Shown: positions 40,169-51,205, counted from the stretch's first letter. The stretch: 64,000 nt of DNA from Saccharothrix saharensis (GCF_006716745.1 NZ_VFPP01000001.1:6583386-6647385), one strand, 5' to 3'. Notes: generated by a model from the sequence alone, not told the origin. Numbers and translations are program-made.

Positions 40169-42232
40169 TCAGAAGGGGGCGTTGCGGGCGGCGCGGTCGC
40201 GCAGGGAGGCCGGTGGGCGGAAGCGCTCGCCGTAGGTGTCGGCCAGGTAGTCGGCCCGCTCCACGAACCCGCCGAGCCCGTAGGAGTTGACGAACTGCAC
40301 CGTGCCGCCGCTCCACGGGGCGAAGCCGAAGCCGAACACGCTGCCCACGTTCGCGTCACCGACCGACGTCAGCACGCCCTCGTCCAGGCACCGCAGCGTC
40401 TCCAGCGACTGGATGAACAGCAGCCGGTCCTCGACGTCCTGCTCCGTCACGCCCGCGTCGGCCCGCGCGTACCGGGACAGGCCCGGCCACAGGAACTTCC
40501 GGCCACCCTCCGGGTACTCGTAGAACCCGGCACCGCCGGACTTGCCCGTGCGCCCCTCGGCGACCAGCTCCTCCAGCACCTTGAACGCCGGGTGGTCGCC
40601 CAACGCGCCCGCCACCGACGGGTCGTCGGCCAGCGCCTGGTCGCGGATCTTCAGCTGGAGCGTCAACGTCACCTCGTCCGACACCGCCAGCGGGCCCACG
40701 GCCATGCCCGCCCGGCGGGCCACGTTCTCGATCAACGCGGGCGACACGCCCTCCGCCACCATCGACACGGCTTCGGTGACGTACGTGCCGAACGTCCGCG
40801 ACGTGTAGAAGCCTCGGCTGTCGTTCACCACGATGGGCGTCTTGCCGATCTGCAGCACGTAGTCGAACGCCCGCGCCAACGTCTCGTCCGACGTCTTCTC
40901 CCCGCGGATGATCTCCACCAGCCGCATCTTCGGCACCGGCGAGAAGAAGTGCAGCCCGATGAACCGCGACGGGTCGCCCACCGCCGACGCCAGGCCGGTG
41001 ATCGGCAAGGTCGAGGTGTTCGACGCGATCACCGCGTCCGGCAGCGCCGCGGCCTCCGCCGCCGGCAGCACCTCGTTCTTCAGCTCCCGGTTCTCGAACA
41101 CCGCCTCGACCACCAGGTCGCACCCGGCCAGGTCGGCGTCGGAGTCGGTCGGCGTGATGCCCGGCGTGTCACCGGCTCCGCGCCGCGCCGCCTCCAGCGT
41201 CACGTCCTTCAGCACGACCTCGATCCCGGCCTTGGCGCTGACCTCGGCGATGCCCGCGCCCATCATGCCCGCGCCGAGCACACCGACCTTGGCCACCTTC
41301 GACCGCTCGACCCCGGCCGGCCGCGACCCGCCCGCGTTGATCTCGTTGAGCTGGAACCAGAACGTGGTGATCATGTTCTTCGAGACCTGGCCGGCGGCCA
41401 GCTCCACGAAGTACCGCGCCTCGATCTTCAACGCGGTGTCGAAGTCCACCAGCGCGCCCTCGACCGCGGCGGCGAGGATCTTCTCCGGCGCCGGGTACGC
41501 GCCGTGCGTCTTCTTCCGCAGCACGGCGGGTGCGGCGGCCAGCAGCCCGTACAGGTTCGGGTCACCGACCCGCACGTCCGGCACGGTGTACCCGGGCTTG
41601 TCCCACGGCTGCTGCGGCGCGGGGTTCTCCTTGATCCACGCCCGCGCCTTGGCGATCAGCTCCTCGCGGGAGGACGCCAGCTCGTGCACGATCCCGGCTT
41701 GCAACGCGCGCGCCGGCCGCAGCTGCTTGCCCTCCATGAGCAGCGGCAACGCCGGCTGCACGCCCAGCAGCCGCACCATGCGCGTCACGCCGCCACCGCC
41801 GGGCAGCAGGCCCAGCGTCGCCTCGGGCAGCCCGAGCCTGATCCGGTCGTCGTCCAGGACCACCCGGTGGTGGCAGGCCAGCGCGATCTCCAGGCCACCG
41901 CCCAGCGCGCTGCCGTTGATCGCCGCGACGACCGGCTTGCCCAGCAGCTCCAACCGCCGCAGCTGGCCCTTGATCTCCTCCAGGAACCCGAGCGCCTCGG
42001 CCGCGTTCTCCGGCGTGATCCGGACGAGCACGTTCAGGTCGCCACCGGCGAAGAACGTCTTCTTGGCCGACGTCAGCACCACGCCGGTGATGTCGTCGCG
42101 GGACGCCTCCAGCCGCGCGACCGCCTCGCCCATGTCCTTGTGGTACTCGGCGTTCATCACGTTCGCCGAGCCGGACATGTCCATCGTGAGGGTGACGATC
42201 CCGTCGTCGTCCCGCTCGAAGTGGATAGCCAT
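40169..42232 (-). CDS. fadB: Trifunctional-type fatty-acid oxidation protein (enoyl-CoA hydratase / 3-hydroxyacyl-CoA dehydrogenase)
   Basis: A 687-residue beta-oxidation enzyme. Residues about 1-190 form the crotonase-like hydratase/isomerase domain (FFAGGDLNVLV, NGSALGGGLEIALACHH, LPEATLGLLPGGGG). From about 310 the 3-hydroxyacyl-CoA dehydrogenase domain begins (VAKVGVLGAGMMGAGIAEV, the NAD-binding GxGxxG; catalytic His in GLHFFSPVP), with two C-terminal helical domains. ATG 42232 shares one base with the stop of the thiolase gene (TGATG), so the two are coupled. Together they complete the last three steps of the cycle. The frame and start fit the actinobacterial FadB family. Confidence 0.95.
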   Translation of the reverse strand: MAIHFERDDDGIVTLTMDMSGSANVMNAEYHKDMGEAVARLEASRDDITGVVLTSAKKTFFAGGDLNVLVRITPENAAEALGFLEEIKGQLRRLELLGKPVVAAINGSALGGGLEIALACHHRVVLDDDRIRLGLPEATLGLLPGGGGVTRMVRLLGVQPALPLLMEGKQLRPARALQAGIVHELASSREELIAKARAWIKENPAPQQPWDKPGYTVPDVRVGDPNLYGLLAAAPAVLRKKTHGAYPAPEKILAAAVEGALVDFDTALKIEARYFVELAAGQVSKNMITTFWFQLNEINAGGSRPAGVERSKVAKVGVLGAGMMGAGIAEVSAKAGIEVVLKDVTLEAARRGAGDTPGITPTDSDADLAGCDLVVEAVFENRELKNEVLPAAEAAALPDAVIASNTSTLPITGLASAVGDPSRFIGLHFFSPVPKMRLVEIIRGEKTSDETLARAFDYVLQIGKTPIVVNDSRGFYTSRTFGTYVTEAVSMVAEGVSPALIENVARRAGMAVGPLAVSDEVTLTLQLKIRDQALADDPSVAGALGDHPAFKVLEELVAEGRTGKSGGAGFYEYPEGGRKFLWPGLSRYARADAGVTEQDVEDRLLFIQSLETLRCLDEGVLTSVGDANVGSVFGFGFAPWSGGTVQFVNSYGLGGFVERADYLADTYGERFRPPASLRDRAARNAPF

Positions 42233-43434
42233 CAGACCCTCTCGATGATCGTCGCGATGCCCATGCCGCCGCCCACGCACAGCGTGGCCAGACCGCGCCG
42301 CAGGTCCCGGCGCTCCAGCTCGTCGAGCAGGGTGCCGAGGATCATGCAGCCGGTCGCGCCGAGCGGGTGGCCCAGCGCGATCGCGCCGCCGTTGACGTTG
42401 ACCTTGTCGTCGGGCAGGTCCAGCTCGCGCTGGAACCTCAGCACCACCGAGGAGAACGCCTCGTTGATCTCGAACAGGTCGATGTCCTCGACGGTCAGCC
42501 GGGCCCGGTCCAGCGCCTTGCGCGCGGCCGGGGCGGGACCGGTCAGCATGATCGTGGGCTCGGTGCCGACGACCGCGGTCGCGATGATCCGCGCGCGGGG
42601 CGTCAGGCCGAGCTCGCGGCCGATGCGGTCGGTGCCGATCAGCATGGCCGCCGCGCCGTCCACGATCTGCGACGAGTTGCCCGGCGTGTGCACGTGGTCG
42701 ATGCGCTCCACGGTGGGGTAGCGGTCGATGGCCACGGCGTCGAAGCCCAGGTCGCCGTGGAACGCGAAGCTCGGCTTGAGCTTGGCCAGCGCCTCCATCG
42801 TGGTCTCCGGGCGGATCGCCTCGTCGTGGTCGAGCACGACCGAGCCGTTCCGGTCGACCACGGCCACCAGCGACCGGTCGAAGTACCCCTTGTCCCGGGC
42901 CAGGGTGGCGCGCTGCTGCGAGCGCAGCGCGTAGGCGTCCACGTCCTCGCGGCTGAACCCCTCCAGCGTGGCGATGAGGTCCGCGCTCACGCCCTGGGGC
43001 ACGAAGTTGGTCGCCATGTTGGTCTCCGGGTCGGCCATCCACGCGCCGCCGTCCGAGCCCATCGGCACCCGCGACATCGACTCGACGCCGCCCGCCACCA
43101 CCAGGTCCTCGAACCCGGACGCGACCTTCGCCGCGGCCAGGTTCACCGACTCCAGGCCCGACGCGCAGAACCGGTTGAGCTGCACGCCCGCCGGCCGCAG
43201 GTCCCACCCGGCCGCCAGCACCGCCGTGCGGGCGATGTCCGCGCCCTGCTCGCCGACCGGTGACACGACGCCGAGCACCACGTCGTCCACCGCGGAGGTG
43301 TCGAGGTCGTTGCGCCGCGCCAGCGCCGCGAGCACCCCGGAGGCGAGGGTGATCGGCTTGACGCTGTGCAGCGAACCGCGCTTTCCCCTGCCACGCGGTG
43401 TGCGCACCGCGTCGAAGATCAAGGCTTCGCTCAT
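42232..43434 (-). CDS. fadA: Acetyl-CoA acyltransferase (thiolase)
   Basis: A 400-residue thiolase. The nucleophile is C90 ([15 protein letters not shown]), the catalytic His is in [14 protein letters not shown] and the second Cys in [11 protein letters not shown]. It cleaves 3-ketoacyl-CoA with CoA to give acetyl-CoA, and is the partner of the downstream FadB. ATG 43434 is the first Met at the usual distance from the conserved [15 protein letters not shown]. The frame is open further upstream, but those codons have no family match. Symbol by family and operon context. Confidence 0.94.
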   Translation of the reverse strand: MSEALIFDAVRTPRGRGKRGSLHSVKPITLASGVLAALARRNDLDTSAVDDVVLGVVSPVGEQGADIARTAVLAAGWDLRPAGVQLNRFCASGLESVNLAAAKVASGFEDLVVAGGVESMSRVPMGSDGGAWMADPETNMATNFVPQGVSADLIATLEGFSREDVDAYALRSQQRATLARDKGYFDRSLVAVVDRNGSVVLDHDEAIRPETTMEALAKLKPSFAFHGDLGFDAVAIDRYPTVERIDHVHTPGNSSQIVDGAAAMLIGTDRIGRELGLTPRARIIATAVVGTEPTIMLTGPAPAARKALDRARLTVEDIDLFEINEAFSSVVLRFQRELDLPDDKVNVNGGAIALGHPLGATGCMILGTLLDELERRDLRRGLATLCVGGGMGIATIIERV

Positions 43435-43490
43435 GTACTCAACGGTAACCACCGGCGGGTGGCCTGCCCATGACCGCGTGAGGTGACTTA

Positions 43491-43943
43491 TTAGCTCACC
43501 GGGGCCGACGGGCGGTCCATGATCTCGCCCTCGCCCGCGAACCCGAGCCGCTCGTACAGCCGCCGAGCCGTCTCGTTGCCCTCGAACACCCGCAACTGCA
43601 CCCGCGCCCACCCGTGCTCGCGCGCCCACGCCAGCACGTCGCGGACCAGCGCCTCCCCGACCCCGCGCCGCCGGAACCCCGGCTTGACCCACATGGAGTA
43701 CAGGTACAACACGTCCGAGTGGACGTCGTGCGGCACACCGGCCACGAGCCCGACCGGCTCCGGGTCCTCCGCCACCACCTTCACCCCGCGCTCGGCCGAC
43801 AGCAGCTCCCGCCACCGAGCCTCGTCGTACCCGCCCTCCAACGCCAGCGTGGAGCCGAACGCCTCGGGCTCGCTGCCCAGCGCGGTCAGCCGGATGTCGC
43901 GCCAGGTCACCCAGTCGTCGGGCCCGAGCCGTCGGAGTCGCAT
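43491..43943 (-). CDS. GNAT family N-acetyltransferase
   Basis: A 150-residue single-domain acetyltransferase. The acetyl-CoA-binding motif V-x-P-x-x-R-R-x-G-V-G is clear ([15 protein letters not shown]), followed by the [19 protein letters not shown]-terminal helix. The substrate is unknown. ATG 43943 opens [19 protein letters not shown], a normal family start. It is divergent from the acyl-CoA dehydrogenase gene and 56 bases upstream of the thiolase gene on the same strand. Confidence 0.88.
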   Translation of the reverse strand: MRLRRLGPDDWVTWRDIRLTALGSEPEAFGSTLALEGGYDEARWRELLSAERGVKVVAEDPEPVGLVAGVPHDVHSDVLYLYSMWVKPGFRRRGVGEALVRDVLAWAREHGWARVQLRVFEGNETARRLYERLGFAGEGEIMDRPSAPVS

Positions 43944-44048
43944 GGCCCCAGTGTCCCGCGAACCCTGACCGATCCGCTCACGATCACCACCCACCGGTGG
44001 GCGCTGCGGTCATGGCGGTCCGGTCCCGCCGGTGGCACCGTCGGTGCC

Positions 44049-45197
44049 ATGCCGACTCGCCGTTCCGCATGGATGACCGAGGACCTGGACCAGTTGCGCG
44101 AGCTGGCCCGGACGTTCTTCGACCGGGAGGTGGTCCCGCACCAGGAGCGCTGGGCCGCCCAGAAGCAGGTGGACCGGGACTTCTGGCACAAGGCCGGTGA
44201 ACTGGGCCTGCTCTGCCTGTCCATCCCCGAGCAGTACGGCGGTGGCGGCGGGACGTTCGCGCACGAGGCCGTGCTGCTGGAGGAGCAGGCGCGCTGCGGC
44301 GACAGCGCGTGGGGCAACAGCGTGCACAGCGGGATCGTCGCCCACTACATCAACGCCTACGGCACCGAGGAGCAGAAGCAGCGGTGGCTGCCGAAGATGG
44401 CCTCGGGCGAGTACGTCGGCGCGATCGCCATGTCCGAGCCGGGCGGCGGCTCCGACCTGCAGAACATCAAGACCCGGGCGCTGCGGCGCGGCGACGAGTA
44501 CGTGCTGTCGGGCTCCAAGACGTTCATCACCAACGGCGCGCAGGCCGACCTGGTGGTCGTGGTCGCCAAGACCGACCCCAGCCAGGGCGCGACGGGCATC
44601 TCGCTGCTGGTCGTGGAGACCGTGCAGGCGCGGGGCTTCCGCCGCGGCCGGGTGCTGGACAAGCTCGGCATGCACGGCCAGGACACCGCCGAGCTGTTCT
44701 TCGACGACGTGCGCGTGCCCGCGGCGAACCTGCTCGGCACGGGCGAGGGCCAGGGCTTCATCCAGCTGATGCAGCAGCTGCCGCAGGAGCGGCTGATCAT
44801 CGCGGTGGCGTCGGTGGCGGGCATCGAGGCGGCGGTGGACCTCACGCTGGCCTACGTCAAGGACCGCACGGCGTTCGGCCGCGAGCTGATCAAGTTCCAG
44901 AACACCCGGTTCAAGCTCGCCGAGTGCGCCACCGAGGCGCGGGTGACCAGGGCGTTCGTGGACGAGTGCGTGCAGGAGCACCTGGCGGGCCGCCTCGACG
45001 TGCCCACCGCGGCGATGGCCAAGTGGTGGGCCACCGAGCGGCTGTGCCAGGTCGTGGACGAGTGCGTGCAGCTGTTCGGCGGCTACGGCTACATGACCGA
45101 GTACCCGATCGCGCGCGCGTGGGCGGACGCGCGCGTGCAGAAGATCTACGGCGGGACCAACGAGATCATGAAGGAAATCATCGCGAGGTCCCTCTAG
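44049..45197 (+). CDS. Acyl-CoA dehydrogenase
   Basis: A 382-residue FAD enzyme that makes the alpha,beta double bond of acyl-CoAs. Family signatures are AMSEPGGGSDLQNIKT, ELFFDDVRVPAANLLG and the C-terminal YGGTNEIMKEIIARSL, whose Glu in GTNE is the usual catalytic base. The N-terminus MPTRRSAWMTEDLDQLRELARTFF (read in parts) supports ATG 44049. It overlaps the racemase gene by one base. The pair suggests oxidation of 2-methyl-branched acyl-CoAs; electrons would pass to an ETF encoded elsewhere. Confidence 0.93.
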   Translation: MPTRRSAWMTEDLDQLRELARTFFDREVVPHQERWAAQKQVDRDFWHKAGELGLLCLSIPEQYGGGGGTFAHEAVLLEEQARCGDSAWGNSVHSGIVAHYINAYGTEEQKQRWLPKMASGEYVGAIAMSEPGGGSDLQNIKTRALRRGDEYVLSGSKTFITNGAQADLVVVVAKTDPSQGATGISLLVVETVQARGFRRGRVLDKLGMHGQDTAELFFDDVRVPAANLLGTGEGQGFIQLMQQLPQERLIIAVASVAGIEAAVDLTLAYVKDRTAFGRELIKFQNTRFKLAECATEARVTRAFVDECVQEHLAGRLDVPTAAMAKWWATERLCQVVDECVQLFGGYGYMTEYPIARAWADARVQKIYGGTNEIMKEIIARSL

Positions 45198-46321
45198 TGC
45201 CGGGGCCGCTGGAGGGGTTGAAGGTCGTCGAGCTGGCCGGCCTCGCACCCGCGCCGTTCGGCTGCATGGTGCTGGCCGACCTCGGCGCGTCGGTCGTCCG
45301 GGTGGACCGCGTGGGCGGCACCACCGAGGTCCCGCTGCTGGGCCGCGGGCGGCGGTCGATCGGCGTGGACGTCCGCCGGCCGGAGGGCGCGGAGCTGGTG
45401 CTGCGGCTGGTCGAGGACTCGGACGTGCTGGTCGAGGGCTTCCGGCCGGGCGTGACCGAACGGCTCGGCATCGGCCCGGCGCAGTGCCTGGCCCGCAACC
45501 CGCGGCTGGTCTACGGGCGGATGACCGGGTGGGGCCAGGACGGCCCGCTGGCCGACCGCGCCGGGCACGACATCAACTACATCGCGGTGGCGGGCGCGTT
45601 GGAGCCGATCGGCCGGGCGGGCGCGCCGCCGACGGTGCCGCTGAACGTCGTCGGCGACTTCGGCGGTGGCGGGCTGCTGCTGGCGATGGGCGTGCTGGCC
45701 GCGCTGTACGAGCGGGAGCGGTCCGGGCGCGGGCAGGTGGTGGACGCCGCCATGGTCGACGGCGCGGCGCTGCTGACCACGTTCCTGCACGGGATGTCGT
45801 CGGCCGGCGCGTGGCCCGGCGGCCGCGGCGAGAACCTGCTGGACGGCGGCGCGCCGTTCTACGACGTGTACGAGGCGGCCGACGGCCGGTTCGTCAGCAT
45901 CGGCGCGCTGGAGGAGAAGTTCTACGCCGAGCTGCTGGTGGTGCTCGGGCTGGCCGACGCGGACCTGCCCGCCCGCCACGACCCGGCGAACTGGCCGGAG
46001 CTGCGCGCCCGGATCGCGGCGGCCGTGGCCACCCGGACGAGGGACGAGTGGGCGGCGCTGGCGGCGGGCACCGACGCGTGCCTCGCGCCCGTGCTGGCGC
46101 CCGGTGAAGCGCCCGGGTACGGGCACAACGCCGAGCGCGGGACGTTCGTGCAGGTGGGAGGGGTGGCGCAGCCCGCGCCCGCGCCCCGGTTCGAGCGCAC
46201 GCCCGCAGCCGTGCCCGCACCGCCGCCCGCGGTGGGCGAGCACACGGCCGAGGTGCTGGGGGAACTGGGACTGGGCGAGGACGAGCTCGCCGGGCTGCGG
46301 CGAGCCGGGGTGATCGCCTGA
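45197..46321 (+). CDS. Alpha-methylacyl-CoA racemase (CaiB/BaiF family III CoA-transferase fold)
   Basis: A 374-residue family III CoA-transferase-fold enzyme. H124 (RAGHDINYIAVAGALEPIG, in part) and D154 (VVGDFGGGGLLLAMG) lie 30 residues apart, as do the catalytic His126 and Asp156 of the mycobacterial racemase MCR, so racemase is favoured over CoA-transferase. It interconverts (R)- and (S)-2-methylacyl-CoA so that branched chains, including sterol side chains, can enter beta-oxidation. GTG 45197 overlaps the acyl-CoA dehydrogenase stop by one base. Confidence 0.9.
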   Translation: MPGPLEGLKVVELAGLAPAPFGCMVLADLGASVVRVDRVGGTTEVPLLGRGRRSIGVDVRRPEGAELVLRLVEDSDVLVEGFRPGVTERLGIGPAQCLARNPRLVYGRMTGWGQDGPLADRAGHDINYIAVAGALEPIGRAGAPPTVPLNVVGDFGGGGLLLAMGVLAALYERERSGRGQVVDAAMVDGAALLTTFLHGMSSAGAWPGGRGENLLDGGAPFYDVYEAADGRFVSIGALEEKFYAELLVVLGLADADLPARHDPANWPELRARIAAAVATRTRDEWAALAAGTDACLAPVLAPGEAPGYGHNAERGTFVQVGGVAQPAPAPRFERTPAAVPAPPPAVGEHTAEVLGELGLGEDELAGLRRAGVIA

Positions 46322-46738
46322 CCCCGCGCCCGGTCGGCCCGCCGGATCGACCCGGAAAAGGGCGCGGGAAATCACCTGAAGGGGGACCGTAAATGAGTGG
46401 CAGCCGTCATCGACCTTTGTCACGCTCGGTGCGTGCCTCGGCGCAATCAGGTGATGGGCGGCGAAGGGATGACGGTGTCTCAGTACCTCGGTGTCCGTGC
46501 CTGGGGTGTGGGCGAGTGCCCGTACCTTGGTGATCGGCGGGACCGCTGGCCCCCTTGATCGTCCGTTCGGGTGACGCTCGGGCAGTTCCAGGCGTGGTTG
46601 CGTGGCGATCGTGCGACCGGTCGAGGGATGGCGGCGGGTTCGATCGTCATCATCCGGGTGAATGAGGGACCATGACCGTTGACACGACCGGGGCGGCGTT
46701 CGGCCGCCCTGCCCGCTGACACGGACGGAGACCGATCA
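46322..46738 (+). other. Intergenic region with no supported gene
   Basis: 417 bases. Short frames exist (46393-46533, 46571-46675) but have poor codon use or lack a ribosome-binding site. No strong hairpin and no repeat were seen. It contains a stray TTGACA at 46679-46684 without a matching -10. It probably holds the promoter of the small membrane gene at 46739. Confidence 0.4.
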
Positions 46739-46900
46739 GTGAACGTCAAGAAGGTGGTGACGCTGGCGGCGGTCGCGCTGGTGCTGTTCCTCCTGATCAC
46801 CCAGCCGAACGAGTCCGCCGACGCGGTGCGGACCGCGCTCGGGTGGCTCCAGTCCGCGGCCGAGTCGATCATCACCTTCGTCCGCAGCCTGTTCGCCTGA
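46739..46900 (+). CDS. Small membrane protein, 53 residues
   Basis: GTG 46739 follows ACGGACGGAG. The product has one membrane helix near the N-terminus (VVTLAAVALVLFLLITQPN) and an amphipathic C-terminal helix (SADAVRTALGWLQSAAESIITFVRSLF, in part). Small actinobacterial proteins of this layout are common and of unknown role. Codon use is typical of the neighbourhood. No operon partner is evident. Confidence 0.65.
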   Translation: MNVKKVVTLAAVALVLFLLITQPNESADAVRTALGWLQSAAESIITFVRSLFA

Positions 46901-47101
46901 CCCGCTCGCCGCGCCCCCTCGAACTCCGCTCAATGCGGTCACGATCGGTGACTATGCGTCCTGGTCGTTGCACCGTACGGGTGGAATGAGGGCTATAACG
47001 CCCTGGTAACAGGGTTTTGGACAAACCGGGGTCTAGCGGTTGTCGGTACCCGCTAATACGGTGCGTCGCATTGGCTGATCTTCGACCGATGAGGAGGCAG
47101 A

Positions 47102-47590
47102 ATGGTCGAGGACTCCGGAGTCGACGAGCTGTTGCGGCAGTGGGCGGCTGAGCGCTCGGACGACGCCGAGCTGCAGGAGGTGAACCGGATCAAGGACGCG
47201 TGGCTCGCGGAAGCCCCGCCGTCCGCGCCGGGGATCCCCGTGCAGCGGGCGAATGGCGGTCCCCGCGGCCTGGTGAAGGTCGAGTCCGCGGATCCGGCGT
47301 ACGTGGCGGCGATGCGGAAGCGGGCGCCCGAGGTGCCCGACGCCCTGCTCGCGGCCGCCGCCAGCTACTGGCAGCTGGTGGGTGACCTGTCCGAGGCGGA
47401 GCAGTGGTGGGACGTGGGCATCAGCCCGCTGGACCAGCGCGCTCTGGACTACCGGGCGGCCGGGCTCACGCCCGCCGACCTCGGTCGTCGCCTCGGCCCG
47501 ATGACGGTGCTCCAGCACCTGCGTCGGGGTAGCGCGGCGGCCTGGTGCGTGGCCAGGCTGCAGAGGCAACGCCGGGACGGCGTGGCCTAG
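47102..47590 (+). CDS. Hypothetical protein, 162 residues
   Basis: ATG 47102 has a very good ribosome-binding site (GAGGAGG). The product begins MVEDSGVDELLRQWAAERSD, is soluble, and rich in Ala, Leu, Arg and Trp. The second half is helical, with PLDQRALDYRAAGLTPADLG recalling a small helix-turn-helix-like segment. It is not recognised as a named family. The gene lies behind 200 bases that contain a possible promoter (TTGTCG at 47039). Confidence is in the gene and not its function. Confidence 0.78.
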   Translation: MVEDSGVDELLRQWAAERSDDAELQEVNRIKDAWLAEAPPSAPGIPVQRANGGPRGLVKVESADPAYVAAMRKRAPEVPDALLAAAASYWQLVGDLSEAEQWWDVGISPLDQRALDYRAAGLTPADLGRRLGPMTVLQHLRRGSAAAWCVARLQRQRRDGVA

Positions 47591-47602
47591 GTCCGACGAG
47601 TC

Positions 47603-47666
47603 GGGGCGGGCTCCTGGGGTTCGGGAGCCCTCACCTTCCAGGGGCGGGCTCCTGTGCGGGGAGCCC
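47603..47666 (+). terminator. Two tandem terminator-like hairpins sharing a 14-bp repeat
   Basis: GGGCTCC/GGAGCCC hairpins at 47608-47630 and 47646-47666 both begin inside a direct repeat GGGGCGGGCTCCTG (47603-47616, 47641-47654). They lie just after the hypothetical gene and before the next one at 47701. Confidence 0.5.
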
Positions 47667-47700
47667 CGGCCCTGTGCGACGCACGAAGTACCCTTGAGGC

Positions 47701-48099
47701 GTGCGAGGCCTCATCACCCCCCGGCGGCTCGCGATCGCGGCCGTCTGCCTGGCGTCGCTGGTCGTGTGCTGCGGCCTGGCGTACTGGCAGTGGGAGCGGT
47801 TCTCCGAGGCCGGTGGCACCTTCCAGAACCTCGGGTACGTCTTCCAGTGGCCGCTGTTCGGCCTCTTCCCCGCGTTCATGGTGTGGCGCATCCGCAGGCT
47901 GGACGCCCGCCGCAAGGCCGAGGACGCCGCCGCGGCGAGCGGTGCCGCCGACGGGGCCGCGCCGGAGCCGGTGGCCGTGCCGTCCCGGCCGGTCGTTACC
48001 GTTGAGCCCGTCAGAGCACCCGCGCACGACGACGAGGACGACGAGCTCGCGGCCTACAACCGCATGCTCGCCGAGCTCCACGCGCGGGACCAGCGGTGA
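47701..48099 (+). CDS. Small transmembrane protein
   Basis: A 132-residue protein with two N-terminal membrane segments (LAIAAVCLASLVVCCGLAYW; NLGYVFQWPLFGLFPAFMVW) and a charged cytoplasmic tail (DARRKAEDAAAASG and a C-terminal HDDEDDELAAYNRMLAEL). GTG 47701 is the first codon. The next gene, a DUF3817 protein, follows after 15 bases on the same strand, so they are probably cotranscribed. Membrane proteins with this layout commonly adjoin DUF3817 genes in actinobacteria; no function is known. Confidence 0.8.
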   Translation: MRGLITPRRLAIAAVCLASLVVCCGLAYWQWERFSEAGGTFQNLGYVFQWPLFGLFPAFMVWRIRRLDARRKAEDAAAASGAADGAAPEPVAVPSRPVVTVEPVRAPAHDDEDDELAAYNRMLAELHARDQR

Positions 48100-48114
48100 A
48101 GCGAAGGTAGGGCG

Positions 48115-48417
48115 ATGAGCGGCGCGTTGACCAGGTTCCGGTTCATGGCTTACGTGGTCGGTGTCGGCCTGCTGCTGCTCGTGGTCGCGATGATCGCCAA
48201 GTACGCGGGCGGCACCGAGGGCATGATGCAGGTCGTCGGCCCCGTGCACGGCTTCCTGTACGCGGTGTACCTGGTGCTCACCGTCGACCTCGCGCTCAAG
48301 GCCCGGTGGTCGATCAAGGGCACGGTGCTGGTGCTGCTCGCGGGCACGATCCCGTTCGTGTCGTTCTACGCCGAGCGCAAGGTGGTCGAGAGCGTCCGGG
48401 CCGAGAAGAGCCTGTGA
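48115..48417 (+). CDS. DUF3817 domain-containing membrane protein
   Basis: A 100-residue protein that is one DUF3817 domain: RFRFMAYVVGVGLLLLVVAM, GPVHGFLYAVYLVLTVDLAL and GTIPFVSFYAERKV are the conserved parts. It has three hydrophobic segments. It is widespread in actinobacteria and its function is unknown. ATG 48115 follows the preceding membrane gene by 15 bases. The glycine riboswitch of gcvT begins about 70 bases after its stop. Confidence 0.9.
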   Translation: MSGALTRFRFMAYVVGVGLLLLVVAMIAKYAGGTEGMMQVVGPVHGFLYAVYLVLTVDLALKARWSIKGTVLVLLAGTIPFVSFYAERKVVESVRAEKSL

Positions 48418-48486
48418 CCGGGGTTGACCCCGCCCGCCGGCCACCCCTAGCGTCTGGCGGTACCAACTGAACACGGCCGTCGATGT

Positions 48487-48665
48487 CGAGCGGGAGAGTC
48501 CCCGACCGGGGCGCCGAAGGAGCAACTCCTCCCCGGAATCTCTCAGGCACAGGTACCGCCCGACGAAGGCAACTCTGGAAAGCAGGCGCACCCGGTGCGC
48601 CTCGCCCACGGTGCAAGCCGCCCTCACCCGGTGGCGAAGCTCTCAGGCTCATGGCAGAGGGGGAG
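48487..48665 (+). promoter_or_regulatory. Tandem glycine riboswitch upstream of gcvT
   Basis: Two adjacent glycine aptamers. The first has CGGGAGAGT, GCCGAAGGAGCAACTCC and CTCTCAGGCACAGGTACCG. The second has CTCTGGAAAGCAGG, ACGGTGCAAGCCG, GTGGCGAAGCTCTCAGGCTC and GGCAGAGG. These are the conserved GAAGGAGCAA and CTCTCAGGC cores. The aptamers would bind glycine cooperatively and switch on glycine cleavage and serine hydroxymethyltransferase. The gcvT start at 48793 lies 128 bases downstream, leaving room for an expression platform; a short GGAG/CTCC hairpin follows at about 48662-48687. Confidence 0.93.
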
Positions 48666-48792
48666 GCTCACTCGACGAGGAGTCTCCGATGTGCCGTGTC
48701 ATCCTTTCGCTCGTGAATCTCTCGGACGTGCCCGCCCGCCGACCCGACCGGTCGGCGCCTCGGCATGCCCGCACCCAGGGAGGACCCGCCTG

Positions 48793-49893
<1,101 letters not shown>

Positions 49894-49907
49894 GGGAGAC
49901 CCCACAC

Positions 49908-51173
49908 ATGTCCGAGCACTTCAACACCTCCCTCGCGGAGTTCGACCCGGAGGTCGCGGACGCCGTCGCCGCCGAGCTGCACCGGCAGCAGAGCACGCTG
50001 GAGATGATCGCCTCGGAGAACTTCACGCCGGTGTCGGTGCTCCAGGCGCAGGGCTCGGTGCTGACGAACAAGTACGCCGAGGGCTACCCCGGCCGGCGCT
50101 ACTACGGCGGCTGCGAGAACGTCGACGTGATCGAGCGGCTGGCGATCGAGCGGGTCAAGGCGCTGTTCGGCGCGGGCTTCGCGAACGTGCAGCCGCACTC
50201 GGGCGCGCAGGCCAACGCGTGCGCGATGTTCGCCCTGCTCCAGCCGGGCGACACGATCCTGGGCCTGGACCTCGCGCACGGCGGCCACCTGACCCACGGC
50301 ATGCGGATCAACTTCTCCGGCAAGCTCTACAACGTGGTGCCCTACCACGTGTCGGCGGAGGACGGCCGGGTCGACATGGCCGAGGTGGAGCGGCTGGCGG
50401 CCGAGCACCGGCCGAAGCTGATCGTGGCCGGCTGGTCGGCGTACCCGCGGCAGCTCGACTTCGCGGAGTTCCGCCGGATCGCCGACTCGGTGGGCGCGTA
50501 CCTGATGGTGGACATGGCGCACTTCGCCGGCCTGGTGGCGGCGGGCCTGCACCCGAGCCCCGTGCCGCACGCGCACGTCGTCACGACGACCACGCACAAG
50601 ACGCTCGGCGGCCCGCGTGGCGGAGTGATCCTGACCAACGAGGCCGACCTGGCCAAGAAGATCAACTCGGCGGTGTTCCCGGGCCAGCAGGGCGGTCCGC
50701 TGGAGCACGTGATCGCGGGCAAGGCGGTGGCGTTCAAGCACGCCGCGTCGCCCGAGTTCGCCGACCGGCAGCGGCGCACGGTCGAGGGCGCGAAGATCCT
50801 CGCCGACCGGCTGTCCCGGCCCGACGCCGCCGCGGCGGGTGTGAAGGTGCTCACCGGCGGCACGGACGTGCACCTGGTGCTGGTGGACCTGGTGGCGTCC
50901 GAACTGGACGGCAAGCAGGCCGAGGACCGCCTGCACGAGGTCGGGATCACGGTCAACCGCAACGCGGTGCCGAACGACCCGCGTCCGCCGATGGTGACCT
51001 CGGGCCTGCGGGTGGGCACGCCCGCGCTGGCCACCCGCGGTTTCGGCGCGGCGGACTTCACCGAGGTGGCGGACATCATCGCGACGGCGTTGCAGCCCTC
51101 GCCGGACCTCGCGGAGCTGCGCGCGCGGGTCGAGGTGCTGGCGGCGAAGCACCCGCTGTACCCGACCCTGTGA
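49908..51173 (+). CDS. glyA: Serine hydroxymethyltransferase
   Basis: A 421-residue PLP enzyme that converts serine and tetrahydrofolate to glycine and 5,10-methylene-THF. The PLP Lys is in [14 protein letters not shown]. The N-terminal [22 protein letters not shown] and YYGGCENVD motifs are intact. ATG 49908 follows AAGGGAGA. Coupled with gcvT, its expression would rise with glycine through the riboswitch, shuttling glycine carbon into one-carbon units and serine. Length and conservation are normal. Confidence 0.97.
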   Translation: MSEHFNTSLAEFDPEVADAVAAELHRQQSTLEMIASENFTPVSVLQAQGSVLTNKYAEGYPGRRYYGGCENVDVIERLAIERVKALFGAGFANVQPHSGAQANACAMFALLQPGDTILGLDLAHGGHLTHGMRINFSGKLYNVVPYHVSAEDGRVDMAEVERLAAEHRPKLIVAGWSAYPRQLDFAEFRRIADSVGAYLMVDMAHFAGLVAAGLHPSPVPHAHVVTTTTHKTLGGPRGGVILTNEADLAKKINSAVFPGQQGGPLEHVIAGKAVAFKHAASPEFADRQRRTVEGAKILADRLSRPDAAAAGVKVLTGGTDVHLVLVDLVASELDGKQAEDRLHEVGITVNRNAVPNDPRPPMVTSGLRVGTPALATRGFGAADFTEVADIIATALQPSPDLAELRARVEVLAAKHPLYPTL

Positions 51174-51205
51174 ACGACGTTACGAAATAGCTCGCGCATG
51201 CTGGA

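Noticed and set aside
46393-46533. A 46-codon frame beginning ATG after GGGGGACC, with a Cys-rich tail
   Set aside because: Codon third positions are not GC-biased like real genes here and no family match is seen; left as untranslated intergenic DNA.
46571-46675. A 34-codon GTG frame (VTLGQFQAWLRGD)
   Set aside because: No ribosome-binding site and too short to judge.
47031-47040. GGTCTAGC, similar to a dre half
   Set aside because: Not palindromic; lacks the second half GACC, so not a DasR site.
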